64,000 bases of DNA from Pedobacter panaciterrae (GTDB lineage: Bacteria; Bacteroidota; Bacteroidia; Sphingobacteriales; Sphingobacteriaceae): assembly GCF_013204795.1 (NCBI RefSeq), contig NZ_JABMKW010000020.1, positions 1,240,001 to 1,304,000 of the forward strand. The letters are read 5' to 3'. Positions 27,515 through 36,427 of the stretch are shown piece after piece. A model generated the notes under the pieces. It was not told the DNA's origin and did not search any database. It was given only the letters and a program-made list of their open reading frames with translations. A program made the position numbers and the translations under genes. Positions within the stretch are counted from its first letter, which is position 1. Every line of letters starts with the position of its first letter.

Positions 27515-27931
27515 ATGTGGTGGATATATGCATTACTTTCTGCATTTTTTGCAGCGCTGACAGCTGTCCTGGCAAAAATTGGAATAAAAGGTATCGATTC
27601 AAATCTGGCTACAGCAATCAGAACCGTTGTCATACTGTTATTGGCCTGGGCAATTGTTTTCTTTAAAGGTGGACAGACCGGCATTTCCGGCCTGACCAAA
27701 CAAAACTGGGTATTTCTGATCCTCTCAGGTCTGGCAACAGGACTGTCCTGGATATTTTATTTTAAGGCCCTTCAAATGGGCAAGGTCTCTCAAGTAGCCC
27801 CTGTAGATAAGGCCAGTGTTGCGATCGCCTTAATCTTATCGGTTATCTTTCTTGGGGAGCCATTGACATACAAAACTATAATTGCGGTACTCATGATCAT
27901 TGGCGGCACAATCATCCTCATTTTTCAATAG
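27515..27931 (+). CDS. EamA-type single-domain membrane transporter
   Basis: The 138-residue integral membrane protein has about five helices and one EamA (DMT superfamily) repeat: it starts MWWIYALLSAFFAALTAVLAK and carries the family phrase FYFKALQMGKVSQVAPVDK near residue 88, with GEPLTYKTIIAVLMIIGGTI at the end. Full-length DMT transporters have two such repeats; one-repeat members work as dimers. Substrate unknown. It is read away from the HTH gene and stands alone. Confidence 0.85.
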   Translation: MWWIYALLSAFFAALTAVLAKIGIKGIDSNLATAIRTVVILLLAWAIVFFKGGQTGISGLTKQNWVFLILSGLATGLSWIFYFKALQMGKVSQVAPVDKASVAIALILSVIFLGEPLTYKTIIAVLMIIGGTIILIFQ

Positions 27932-27985
27932 CAAAAATTGATCTTTTTCTGGAAATGCCGGATTGATCCAGAGTGCTCTTAGGAA

Positions 27986-30409
27986 CTAAAACTTATAACT
28001 GTAACCCAGCCTAAAAACCTGGGTTTCCAGATAGTCGGTGCTGATGAGGCTAAACCCATTGCCCCTCACTTCTCTCCTTGGGTTAAGCGTATTGAACAGA
28101 TCGGTACCATTTAAAAATAATTCACCCCTGCCATTTTGAACCTGCTTTTTCACACCCATATCAACTGAAAATCTCGACCCTATTTTTCCCTGAGGAATGA
28201 TATCAGGCGCCAAGTAAACGGCGGAAAATTGCAATTCTGTTTTTTTAGGTAATTTAAACATCCCATTCAGCTTTGAATTCCATGAGGTAATGCTCTCCCT
28301 TGGCATGGTATATTGTGTGGGAACAGGGTATCTGTTGTTTATTGTAAATGCATCTATCGTGTTTCGGTATAGGGATACACCCGTATTGAACGAGAACCAG
28401 GTGGCCACTTCCTGCTGATAAGTAATCTCCCCACCAGTATTCCGGCTTTCACCTGCATTTTGAAAAATATTGTAGATTAAGGTATTACCAGGCACCACTG
28501 TGGCAATCCTGGTAATAGTTGCATCAATCATCTTATGATAAATTGCAGAGTATACACTCCCCTTATTCCATGTTAGTTTATGCCCCAGTTCTATACTTTT
28601 GGTAAACTGCGGACGCAAGGTGGGATTGCCTACCTTAATCACCTCTGGTTCATCGTACTTAGGGAAGATCCGGATATCTACTTCATTTGGACGGTCGACC
28701 CTTTCATTGTAAAATACCGAAATCTTATTTTTATCGCTCAGTTTATAAGATAATCTCAGATTGGGAAAGGGACGTGTATAGTCATATCCATCACTGCTAT
28801 ATGTATTATGATTTGGGTTCACGTCATACTCGACCTTTACATATTCAAATCTCAGGCCTGCTTCCAGCTCAAAACGATTGCTCTCAAATACATAATTACC
28901 ATACACTGCAGGAATGGTTTCCTTATAATCGGCCCATCCACCCGCATTTACGTCTAAAGGAGAATTCAGACCAGGAAAGAACTGCATATCCGTGGGGATG
29001 GTCCTTCTTCTAAATTTGATTCCGGCTTCCAGCCGGCCATGTTTCAAAGGCCTGATATAATCCAGATTTAAATCTGCTACATGTTCGTCAGAAAGCAGCT
29101 TAAAGGAATCCTCACCTGTGAAGCTGGGCATGATATTCGTAAAGAAATACTTTTCATCTTCCCTGTGAAACGTATAGTTGAAACCAGCATTCAGTAAATG
29201 CCCTGGCTGAACAAATTTGTGCTGGTACAAAGCTGAGGCTGTCGCGGTATATTTTACCTCGTCTTCGAGGAACTGCCAAAGGCGGTTCCTTACTGAGAAA
29301 TCACCATTAAAGTAGGGAACATCTCCCCTGTCCAGAATCTTCTCCCTGTTCAGATAAGCTGAAAGTGTGAAGGTATTTCTATCATCCGGGTTCCAGTCCA
29401 TTCCGGTCTTAATCGTAGAAAATGTAGTGGTCCTGTTCCGCTTCACTTGCTGATTGATTACCGTTCCGTCATCGTAAACACGCTGAGCGAAATCATTTCG
29501 GTTCAATGTCTGGGTGTACAACCAGTCGCCCTGCAAAAAAGTATTCATTTTATTTTTACGATAATTGAGTGAGACTGATGGGTTCAGCTTTGGGGTTGCC
29601 TGGTATTGCGGACGTATGGTAGGCAGGTTTTCCTTCCTGATCCATAAGGCACCCAGCCCGGTGGTCAGACCTATTTTCCCATTAAACCCTTCCTGTCTGT
29701 TCTTTTTATAGATGATGTTAATGATTCCTGCATTCCCATTGGCATCATACCTGGCTGAAGGGTTATTGATAATTTCAATGCTTTCGATTGCAGATGCAGG
29801 GATATTGTCTAAACCCGTCTGACTGCCGAAACCTGTTACCGCATTTTGTTTCCCGTCAATCAATACGGCCACCTTATCATTTCCCCTGAGCTGCACTTTT
29901 CCATCCTGAATAGTAACCCCGGGAATATTTTGCATCGCCTGCAATACTGAACCTCCGGTTTGTGTTGCATTATTGGCCAGAGTAAAAGTCTTTTTATTCA
30001 TTCTAGCGGAGACCCCATCGGATTGCCCGGCAACGATTTTTACCTCATTCAGGACCTTGGCATCTTCTTCCAGTTCAATTAAACCAAGATCCAGGAAATT
30101 GCTCAATGTGCCCGCTGTAAAGGGCTGTCTGATCGTCTTAAAACTCACCATCGATATTTCCAAGATGTAATTTCCGTTTTTTACGCCGGCCAGGCTGAAC
30201 CGACCTTCATCGTTTGTAACCGTACCAACTACAAAGCTGCTGTCCTTAGCTGCTTTAAAAACCACATTCAAATACGGAATGGCAATTTTATTGCCATCTC
30301 TGATCATTCCAGATACGGTAACGCCTGAACTGGTCTGCGCACTGACAAAGAAAGGAAGTATTAAAAGCAAAAGGGAAATAAATCTATACACGATTATCTT
30401 TTTACCCAA
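27986..30409 (-). CDS. TonB-dependent receptor, outer-membrane beta-barrel family (PF14905-like)
   Basis: The 807-residue protein has a signal peptide of about 24 residues (ending VSAQ). A carboxypeptidase-regulatory-like domain at about 30-113 follows (GMIRDGNKIAIPYLNVVFKA). The plug at about 125-235 contains LRGNDKVAVLIDGKQNAVTGFG and ASAIESIEIINNPSARYDANG, the typical plug phrases of this family, and a barrel closes at residue 807 (FRLGYSYKF). It lacks an STN domain and has no ECF/FecR partner nearby, unlike the receptor at 9901-12543. No linked lipoprotein or enzyme suggests its ligand. Confidence 0.88.
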   Translation of the reverse strand: MGKKIIVYRFISLLLLILPFFVSAQTSSGVTVSGMIRDGNKIAIPYLNVVFKAAKDSSFVVGTVTNDEGRFSLAGVKNGNYILEISMVSFKTIRQPFTAGTLSNFLDLGLIELEEDAKVLNEVKIVAGQSDGVSARMNKKTFTLANNATQTGGSVLQAMQNIPGVTIQDGKVQLRGNDKVAVLIDGKQNAVTGFGSQTGLDNIPASAIESIEIINNPSARYDANGNAGIINIIYKKNRQEGFNGKIGLTTGLGALWIRKENLPTIRPQYQATPKLNPSVSLNYRKNKMNTFLQGDWLYTQTLNRNDFAQRVYDDGTVINQQVKRNRTTTFSTIKTGMDWNPDDRNTFTLSAYLNREKILDRGDVPYFNGDFSVRNRLWQFLEDEVKYTATASALYQHKFVQPGHLLNAGFNYTFHREDEKYFFTNIMPSFTGEDSFKLLSDEHVADLNLDYIRPLKHGRLEAGIKFRRRTIPTDMQFFPGLNSPLDVNAGGWADYKETIPAVYGNYVFESNRFELEAGLRFEYVKVEYDVNPNHNTYSSDGYDYTRPFPNLRLSYKLSDKNKISVFYNERVDRPNEVDIRIFPKYDEPEVIKVGNPTLRPQFTKSIELGHKLTWNKGSVYSAIYHKMIDATITRIATVVPGNTLIYNIFQNAGESRNTGGEITYQQEVATWFSFNTGVSLYRNTIDAFTINNRYPVPTQYTMPRESITSWNSKLNGMFKLPKKTELQFSAVYLAPDIIPQGKIGSRFSVDMGVKKQVQNGRGELFLNGTDLFNTLNPRREVRGNGFSLISTDYLETQVFRLGYSYKF

Positions 30410-30675
30410 AGCTGCATCTCAAATCTGAAGAAATGTTGAACCACATCTTTTTTGTTTTACTTTAGGAATTCTTCTTTTTCCTGAGACTCGAGAATAGCAA
30501 TATTTTGCGGATCGAGACCATATTTTGGCATGATAATATCGTTTTCGATGCGTATCCAATATTACTTCTCAACTTTTGTTTTCAGGCTAACTGTTATAAA
30601 AAAGTTGTATTTCAACGGATTAAGCATTTATATATTCCCCATATTAATTTAATATGAAATATATGTGAATCTTAG

Positions 30676-30706
30676 TTTGTAGAATCAATTTGAGTTTGTA
30701 CTTTTG
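30676..30706 (+). promoter_or_regulatory. Bacteroidota housekeeping promoter of tRNA-Ser
   Basis: TTTG at 30676-30679 is followed after exactly 19 bp by TACTTTTG at 30699-30706, matching the Bacteroidota -33 TTTG / -7 TAnnTTTG consensus. The tRNA begins 5 bp downstream, which fits initiation at or just before its first base. Confidence 0.85.
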
Positions 30707-30710
30707 CGCC

Positions 30711-30795
30711 GGAGAGCTGGCAGAGTGGTCGAATGCGGCAGTCTTGAAAACTGTTGACTGTCATAGGTCCGGGGGTTCGAATCCCTCGCTCTCCG
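30711..30795 (+). tRNA. tRNA-Ser (anticodon TGA)
   Basis: An 85-nt class II tRNA. The acceptor stem GGAGAGC pairs with GCTCTCC at 30788-30794 and G is the discriminator. The anticodon loop CTTGAAA gives anticodon TGA at 30745-30747. A long variable arm (GACTGTCATAGGTC region) and a T-arm GGGGGTTCGAATCCC follow. No encoded CCA. A tyrosine integrase begins 250 bp downstream, so the 3' end of this tRNA is the probable attachment site of the island that follows. Confidence 0.97.
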
Positions 30796-30817
30796 CTAAA
30801 AAGGTGTCAAAACCAAC

Positions 30818-30853
30818 AAAAAGCCTGCAAATCGTATGATTAGCAGGCTTTTT
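30818..30853 (+). terminator. Terminator of tRNA-Ser
   Basis: AAAAAGCCTGC (30818-30828) pairs with GCAGGCTTTTT (30843-30853) with a T-tract. It closely resembles the hairpin at 9041-9071, including the flanking CAAAACC and loop AAATC...ATTA. Confidence 0.85.
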
Positions 30854-31044
30854 GCTTTTTAGGACATACCAAAATATGCATCAATTCACACCTCACTGGT
30901 GAGTGATTCGGTGAGTAATTTGGAAATTAAAAATGACTCACCAAATCGACCACATCAAGCTGATAATCAACATGTTCTGACAATGGACATCTTGTAAAAA
31001 AGTACCTGTAAAGCTAAATTTGTTAACCATTAATGTAATGCATT

Positions 31045-32262
31045 ATGAAAATCAATTTCAGCTTACTCTTCTATATGAAGAAACAAAAGAATTATCAATC
31101 AGGCAAAGCCCCTATTTATCTTCGGATTACCGTTGATGGAAAACGTTGTGAAGTAACCACATGCCGATGCTGTGATCCTGCACAATGGAACCCAACTTCA
31201 GGCCGCTGCAATGGCAAAAAAGAGGAGACAAAATCCTTGAATGCTTACCTGGACGATCTCCAGAACAAAGTATTCGAGGCCCATCGGCAATTAACCGAAA
31301 AAGATGACGCCATCACCGCCGAGAAATTAAGAGATCAGTTTCAGGGCAAGGTAGCGAAGCAACGTACCTTAATTGACATTTTTAAAGACCACAACCAAAA
31401 GATGGAAGCACTTGTAGGAAGAGAGTTCTCTAAAGGAACAGCTGAGCGTTACAGGACATCTTTAAAACATACTGTTGAGTTCTTACAATGGAAATACAAG
31501 ATTAACGACATCGACATCAGAAAAGTTAACTACGCTTTTATAACTGAGTACGATTTTTATTTGCGATCAGTCCGAAAATGCGCTAACAATTCAACTGTGA
31601 AATACTTGAAAAACTTCGGTAAGATTATTCGCATCTGCCTGTCTAACGGATGGCTTACTATTGATCCATTTGCAAGATATAAAAACAAGATTAAAAAGGT
31701 TGAGCGCGTTTACCTAACTGAACAGGAAATAGAAACCATAGCCAACAAGCAACTGGCTTCGGAGAGACTGGAACAGATAAGAGACATCTTTTTATTTTGT
31801 TGCTTTACCGGCCTCGCCTATATAGATGTTAAAAATCTAAAAAGTTGTAATGTTGTAACTGGCGTTGATGGCGACAAATGGATCTCCATAAAAAGGCAAA
31901 AAACCAATACCCCATCTCGCATACCCTTACTGCCAATAGCCTCCGCTCTTCTAAATTCATATCGGGATAACCCGATCTGCTTAAATACCGGAATGCTATT
32001 TCCAGTTTCAAGCAATCAGAAAATGAACAGTTACCTTAAAGAAATTGCAGACTTCTGCGGCATCAAGAAACCAATTACCTTCCACATTGCCAGGCATACA
32101 TTTGCAACAACCGTCACCCTTTTAAATGGAATCCCCATAGAAAGTGTTTCAAAAATGTTGGGACATACTAATATTCAGACCACACAACATTATGCCAAGA
32201 TACTTGACATTAAAGTTGGTGCTGATATGGCTCTTATAAAGGAGAAATACTTATCCTTATAA
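31045..32262 (+). CDS. Tyrosine recombinase/integrase of Bacteroidota mobile element
   Basis: The 405-residue integrase has an N-terminal arm-binding region (about 1-95), a SAM-like core-binding domain (about 105-205) and a catalytic domain (about 220-395). Catalytic residues visible are His347 and Arg350 (HIARH), His374 (LGHTNIQTT) and nucleophile Tyr383 (HYAKI). The position of the first conserved Arg reads TGLAYIDV, with Ala258, as in the IntDOT-like group of conjugative-transposon integrases that are known to lack this Arg. It lies 250 bp downstream of tRNA-Ser and points into the island. It ends with a strong terminator, so it is its own transcript. Confidence 0.93.
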   Translation: MKINFSLLFYMKKQKNYQSGKAPIYLRITVDGKRCEVTTCRCCDPAQWNPTSGRCNGKKEETKSLNAYLDDLQNKVFEAHRQLTEKDDAITAEKLRDQFQGKVAKQRTLIDIFKDHNQKMEALVGREFSKGTAERYRTSLKHTVEFLQWKYKINDIDIRKVNYAFITEYDFYLRSVRKCANNSTVKYLKNFGKIIRICLSNGWLTIDPFARYKNKIKKVERVYLTEQEIETIANKQLASERLEQIRDIFLFCCFTGLAYIDVKNLKSCNVVTGVDGDKWISIKRQKTNTPSRIPLLPIASALLNSYRDNPICLNTGMLFPVSSNQKMNSYLKEIADFCGIKKPITFHIARHTFATTVTLLNGIPIESVSKMLGHTNIQTTQHYAKILDIKVGADMALIKEKYLSL

Positions 32263-32286
32263 AAGTGCCTATATCTTTATTTGATT

Positions 32287-32320
32287 AGAAAGGGATGCGC
32301 ATGCGACATCCCTTTCTTTG
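32287..32320 (+). terminator. Terminator of the integrase gene
   Basis: A perfect 11-bp stem, AGAAAGGGATG / CATCCCTTTCT, with a 9-nt loop that is itself partly palindromic, is followed by T-rich sequence 25 bp after the integrase stop. Confidence 0.85.
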
Positions 32321-32418
32321 TTTCCATAGAAATAAATACATGTTATCCAATAAATTATAAATAAAAATCAGATAGGTAGTTTTATAATTCTATTAATTTG
32401 ATACTGCATAATTCATCG

Positions 32419-33165
32419 TCACCATAGCACAGGTATTTCGAAGTCTACCGTTCTGGCGCCATTTTCTATTTCTCTTCCTTTCAAACTCATATAGGTTTTT
32501 CCAGTCTTTTCCAGTTTTCCTAAAATGAGCTTATACTGTTTCATTTTTAAATTGTTTAAATCTTTAAGTTTATCCGGGTCGAAATCTTTCGGTTCCTCTA
32601 AAACCCAACTATAGCCTGTCCACTTGCTTTTTAAAGCATTTTTCTCTGATGTTATATCTAAATTATCTCCAAATGGTAGCTTTAAACGACCAAACAATAC
32701 AATATTGTTCTTCAAATCTATCTTCAATGAATCCAACAAAGACAGCTTACCCCTTGATTTAAAATGTATCACATCATCTTTGGTCTGTATTGAAATTTCT
32801 TCGGCTCCTGTAGAAACAACTTCGATATTATCCATGTAGCCCATAAGTTCGGCATATTCCTCTTTTGTTAGGCCCAAGTTTACATGGTAAGGCATTGGTT
32901 GTCCTTGTGGAACAGTTTTCATATAATCCACAAACCATACATAATTCTGTTTTACGGAAGATTGAAGTTTTTTGGATAATTCTACCTGTCTAGGATCTTG
33001 ACGAACACCGTCCATGATATCTACCTCAATTGTTCCATTCGGCAGAAGAAGCTTCAAATCACTTTTTAAATTTCCTGTGAGCTTGTCGTGTAAGGTACTT
33101 GTTTGAGAATGTCCACAACTAGTTAAAAACATCAATAGCAGAATTAAGTAAGGTATGCGTTTCAT
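32419..33165 (-). CDS. Putative lipoprotein, 248 aa
   Basis: A signal peptide with lipobox FLTSC (Cys17) makes this a predicted lipoprotein. The mature part is mixed alpha/beta, with a conserved-looking N-terminal block (DLKLLLPNGTIEVDIMDGVRQD), an LGLTKEEYAELMGYMDNIEV helix, and a C-terminal strand region. I recognise no named family. It is the first gene after the integrase in an array of small single genes. Periplasmic immunity proteins are often lipoproteins, so an immunity role is possible but only inferred from the setting. Confidence 0.65.
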   Translation of the reverse strand: MKRIPYLILLLMFLTSCGHSQTSTLHDKLTGNLKSDLKLLLPNGTIEVDIMDGVRQDPRQVELSKKLQSSVKQNYVWFVDYMKTVPQGQPMPYHVNLGLTKEEYAELMGYMDNIEVVSTGAEEISIQTKDDVIHFKSRGKLSLLDSLKIDLKNNIVLFGRLKLPFGDNLDITSEKNALKSKWTGYSWVLEEPKDFDPDKLKDLNNLKMKQYKLILGKLEKTGKTYMSLKGREIENGARTVDFEIPVLW

Positions 33166-33194
33166 ATACAGATTTTTATAGGTATGCGCTTTAG

Positions 33195-33472
33195 TTAGTA
33201 AATCCCATGTACTTAATTAGCTAATTAAGAAAGATATCAACCACCAATAAATATATCAAAAATCTATTATGATAACTAGTTGTTTGATTTAGGCTCAATT
33301 TGATAAACATCACACCCTTGCAATGAAGTCAGCGCTCTAAGTAGTTCTTGCTATCCTCCAATGTAAGATACATCAGAATCATAATTAGTCACAATACACC
33401 ATTCTTTTGTATCAGGAAATATAGCGGATGGATTATCTCTGATATCTTCTTGAATCCAAAGTTCCTCGAGTT
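33195..33472. repeat. Copy 1 of an island-internal direct duplication
   Basis: From about 33195 to 33472 the sequence matches 41648-41952 in the same orientation, with base substitutions and a 32-bp extra stretch in the second copy. The shared part covers the 3' end of an unknown gene and its downstream flank. The homology stops sharply after GTTCCTCGAGTT. Confidence 0.85.
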
Positions 33473-33998
33473 CTGATAATTTTCCTCGATATAAAATCTC
33501 ATCATTAAACCAGTCTGTAGTCTTTAAAAGACAATAATAATAACACACTTCTATATCGCCATATAGATTAACAATTACGTCTCTAATTCTCTGTAGCTGT
33601 GTATCCTCCATGTCTCCTTCTGCAGGAAAAGAAATATGTGATGGCCAGTATTGATCCTTCAATAGCAGTAACCTAATTCCTTCTTGCACTTCGACAGCAC
33701 TGTATAAATCAAATTCTTCTTTATATAACTTAAAGAAGTGAGGCCAAGTGATTGGTTTATAATCGAACTCTTTGTCACTCGGTTGAAGATTATTATTAGA
33801 TAGATATTTTTCAGACTTAATCCAAAATGGATGAAAGACTACCGCATAACTTTCAAATAATAAAGGACAAAACAAAGTTAGCAGATACCATAGTCTCTCA
33901 TTTGAAGCGTACTCAACCCCTACACCTGGCTTAACATGATCCCCTAGTGATGCATGTGTAGCTATCCATTCAGGTAATACAGAACTAATCTTCCTCAT
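33276..33998 (-). pseudogene. Unknown soluble protein with premature stop
   Basis: The open frame (33351-33998) gives a 215-residue soluble protein with no known domain; LWIQEDIRDNPSAIFPDTKE lies near its end. It stops at TAG (33351-33353), but the same frame continues for 24 further codons to a second TAG at 33276-33278 (through GCDVYQIEPKSNN). In the duplicate at 41756-41952 the position corresponding to the first stop is TCG (Ser) and the reading frame runs to the distal stop. So this copy carries a nonsense mutation near the C-terminus; it may still be partly functional. Its setting suggests an immunity-type gene. Confidence 0.75.
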
Positions 33999-34112
33999 TC
34001 TCTTTCGCTAAAAATTCTAAACTAACGTTTCTTTTCATCTTTTTTGCATCCATTTATCATGGCAAAACCACATTCTAGTCGAGATGGACAGTTTGAATCT
34101 ACTGATGAGAAT

Positions 34113-34406
34113 CTACCATTCGCTTTCCAGTTTCTTATCAATCGTCCATGGTATTTTTGCTTCAAACTCCACCTGAACAAGGTTCTCATTGTCATTAAAG
34201 TACGCTAGATCACTGGCAATCCTAAAACCAACACTAAATGACTCGTTTATATCGGTCATAGAAAACGTGCCATTCCTGCCATCAGATGTAACAAAGCAAT
34301 CTTTGCCCTCAAAACTCCCTTTGAAGTGAACGAATCCACTGTAGATATGTACTCCATCTTTATGCTTACACATTCGCCATACTTCGCTTTCCTTTCTATA
34401 GTCCAC
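34113..34406 (-). CDS. Small hypothetical protein, 97 aa
   Basis: This acidic soluble protein is rich in beta-strand patterns (GVHIYSGFVHFKGSFEGKDCF; SVGFRIASDLAYF). There is no signal peptide or known motif. It is 23 bp downstream of the next minus-strand gene (34430-34744), so the two may be co-transcribed. It resembles the small orphan immunity-type proteins found in such arrays, but no family could be named. Confidence 0.6.
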   Translation of the reverse strand: MDYRKESEVWRMCKHKDGVHIYSGFVHFKGSFEGKDCFVTSDGRNGTFSMTDINESFSVGFRIASDLAYFNDNENLVQVEFEAKIPWTIDKKLESEW

Positions 34407-34429
34407 GCCTAACTGATCGAAGGATATGA

Positions 34430-34744
34430 CTACAGTCCGTACTCGGAATTGAGATCTAAAAGATAGTGTCCAGTTATCTCGTAACTGTTCAAATCAACGA
34501 CTACTGCAACATATTGGTTTGACTTAGAACCTGAAAGCAGTACATGGTCAAATGTTGATGAACCAGTGCGATAAACATATTCAACCTGTTCATCATTAAG
34601 AATAGAGTCGGCAATGATACCTTGTTCATTGAGCTGTTTCACATATGGCCAGATATCTAAAACAGGTTCAGCTGATTCAGTTACATCGATCATCCTATTA
34701 CCAAATGTACTTTTAAATTCTTCTTCAGTTAACTCAGTTGTCAT
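34430..34744 (-). CDS. Small hypothetical protein, immunity-like
   Basis: This encodes 104 residues, Asp/Glu-rich, opening with MTTELTEEEFKSTFGNRMIDVTE and containing VLDIWPYVKQL. The C-terminal half alternates strands (VAVVVDLNSYEITGHYLLDLN). Acidity, small size and position among solitary genes are features typical of nuclease-immunity proteins, and the opening recalls proteins I have seen encoded beside Rhs genes in Bacteroidota, but I cannot name the family. It lies about 90 bp downstream of the DUF4265 gene. Confidence 0.6.
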   Translation of the reverse strand: MTTELTEEEFKSTFGNRMIDVTESAEPVLDIWPYVKQLNEQGIIADSILNDEQVEYVYRTGSSTFDHVLLSGSKSNQYVAVVVDLNSYEITGHYLLDLNSEYGL

Positions 34745-34837
34745 CGTGTACCCAGATAGCTGTTTGCCTTCATTGTTCCATATCCATTTATTATTGTAAA
34801 AGCTATTGCTAATAGGGTAAGTCCAGATTACAAATAC

Positions 34838-35332
34838 TTAGTCCCGATGCTGTTCTGACAAACATGGTTCAGCATAATCTATCGTATCTGTACTAACTAG
34901 CTCTTCAAGTTTTGACCTTATGAGCTGATAATCTAATTCTACAGGGACATCAATAACAAAGTACCCCTCATTAAACTTTTCAGTAACACATCCTAAAGCA
35001 TGGAGGGCATCTCTAACATCGTTAGTTGCAACAGATTTATCTATAATGACAACCTGCACTGTAGAATTACCAGAGAAGGCTATTGTTTCCTTGTAAGTTA
35101 GCATTTCTTCATCAGGGTTATAAGTTGCTAGTATGGTATCACCAGATGCAACATTTGGAGCGTAGAACGGTACACTATCGAGCTTATAAATCCCTTTACC
35201 TTCATCAACGACTTCTGCCCACATTGTTTCTACTGCCTGTTCACCAAGTACATTGCTGTAGAAGTTGAATAAGACCTTTACATAGTTTTCTTTACTTACC
35301 ATTTCGTCGGATTTAGGTATATTCATATCCAT
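34838..35332 (-). CDS. DUF4265 family protein
   Basis: This 164-residue soluble acidic protein shows the DUF4265 pattern: VETMWAEVVDEGKGIYKLDSVPFYAPNVASGD (about 36-67), then LTYKETIAFSGNSTVQVVI and the C-terminal LHALGCVTEKFNEGYFVIDVP with a tail of charged residues. DUF4265 proteins are widespread small bacterial proteins often found singly in toxin-immunity arrays; the molecular function is not established. The first minus-strand gene in a probable three-gene run with 34430 and 34113. Confidence 0.8.
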   Translation of the reverse strand: MDMNIPKSDEMVSKENYVKVLFNFYSNVLGEQAVETMWAEVVDEGKGIYKLDSVPFYAPNVASGDTILATYNPDEEMLTYKETIAFSGNSTVQVVIIDKSVATNDVRDALHALGCVTEKFNEGYFVIDVPVELDYQLIRSKLEELVSTDTIDYAEPCLSEQHRD

Positions 35333-35396
35333 AAAGGTATCAATAATCTATTGTTAAGAGGGCGAGTACGGATTGTGGATATTAATGATCTTTTTA

Positions 35397-35876
35397 CTAA
35401 ATTTCATTCTCATCATAGATTCTCGTGTAATTTGCAAATTCAGTTCCTATTAGGTTTTCCTCTATTAAACGCGCTGCAATGTCGAAATCAATTACAAAAC
35501 AGCATACTTCCATTGTGCCACTACCTATACTTCCCCCATCGCAATGACCGAGTCCATTCCAACCTAAAAAGTCATTCATTCTATCTTGCAGCCTGGTTCG
35601 TTTTTCTACGTCTTCCGGTGTACCCATTCCATCAACCAGGAACTCAATTAGTAATGTATAATGATCCTCAATCTCAACTTCTTCATAACCGTTTTCAAAG
35701 ACTCCATCAACTTCTTTTTGTATTTTCTCCCTGAAGGACTCTAGAATGCTTGACTGGACTTCACGATATTCCCCAACTTCTCCTACTATGCCTCGATTTA
35801 CAGCTCCAGTGTCACTATCAATATCCCAAGTCTCCCAGAATAGGATTTCATCTTCACCCCTTTTATATAACTTCAT
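35397..35876 (-). CDS. Hypothetical protein, 159 aa
   Basis: The product is 159 residues when started at MKLYKRGEDEILFWETWD; 16 upstream codons look unnatural. It is strongly acidic with a strand-rich N-terminus, a helical middle (about 50-90), and a Gly-rich segment near residue 120 (GWNGLGHCDGGSIGSGTMEV) that could be a loop or binding site. No family recognised. It is separated from the DUF4265 gene by 64 bp on the same strand. Role unknown, with an immunity-type setting. Confidence 0.65.
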   Translation of the reverse strand: MKLYKRGEDEILFWETWDIDSDTGAVNRGIVGEVGEYREVQSSILESFREKIQKEVDGVFENGYEEVEIEDHYTLLIEFLVDGMGTPEDVEKRTRLQDRMNDFLGWNGLGHCDGGSIGSGTMEVCCFVIDFDIAARLIEENLIGTEFANYTRIYDENEI

Positions 35877-36022
35877 AGCAATTAATTTGATTTCAATATA
35901 GCAATTTACTAATGCTTTCCACATCCACTTTCAGCTAAAAAAGCTACTGCTTATGCAACTATGGAGATACTTTCTTTTAACACTCAAAGGCTTTGCGAAG
36001 TTGGTGGCGTAAGATAATCTGC

Positions 36023-36300
36023 TTAAAACTGTAACGGTTGAAATGTTTCCTCATAACTACTCTTACTTATATAAAGCGCATCAGTGTAACCCGCGCCATT
36101 GTTACCCTCCGGCTTTGTGTATAAATCCGGATCTTTTCAATAATTTTATTCGTTTTAGGATCAGACTCCAACATAGATAGTATTTTATTAAAATCTCTTT
36201 TTGCCTCTATTAGCTCACTTAAAAATCTACCTGCCAAACTTTCATTGAAATATACAAGTTTGGGCTGAAATGGAGTGTGTACTATCTTCGAAATACATAG
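36023..36300 (-). pseudogene. Relic of a frameshifted gene, C-terminal part
   Basis: Read on the minus strand, one frame encodes FQPKLVYFNESLAGRFLSE onward to KIIEKIRIYTQ. The plausible ending PEGNNGAGYTDALYISKSS then EETFQPLQF and a stop (TAA at 36023-36025) is found only after a shift of one frame. No start codon precedes it; a stop lies just upstream. It therefore looks like the decayed 3' part of a gene. It occupies most of the 500-bp gap between 35877 and 36427, which otherwise holds nothing. Parent family unknown. Confidence 0.55.
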
Positions 36301-36427
36301 TTAAAGGTCGAATAGGTATTCTTCCGATTATTTGGTTTACGTTAAAACAAATCAATGAATCAAAATAGATAGGTTTAATGGAGAAGATTCTATATTTAAC
36401 AACCATAAACAATTTTAAACGATCACT

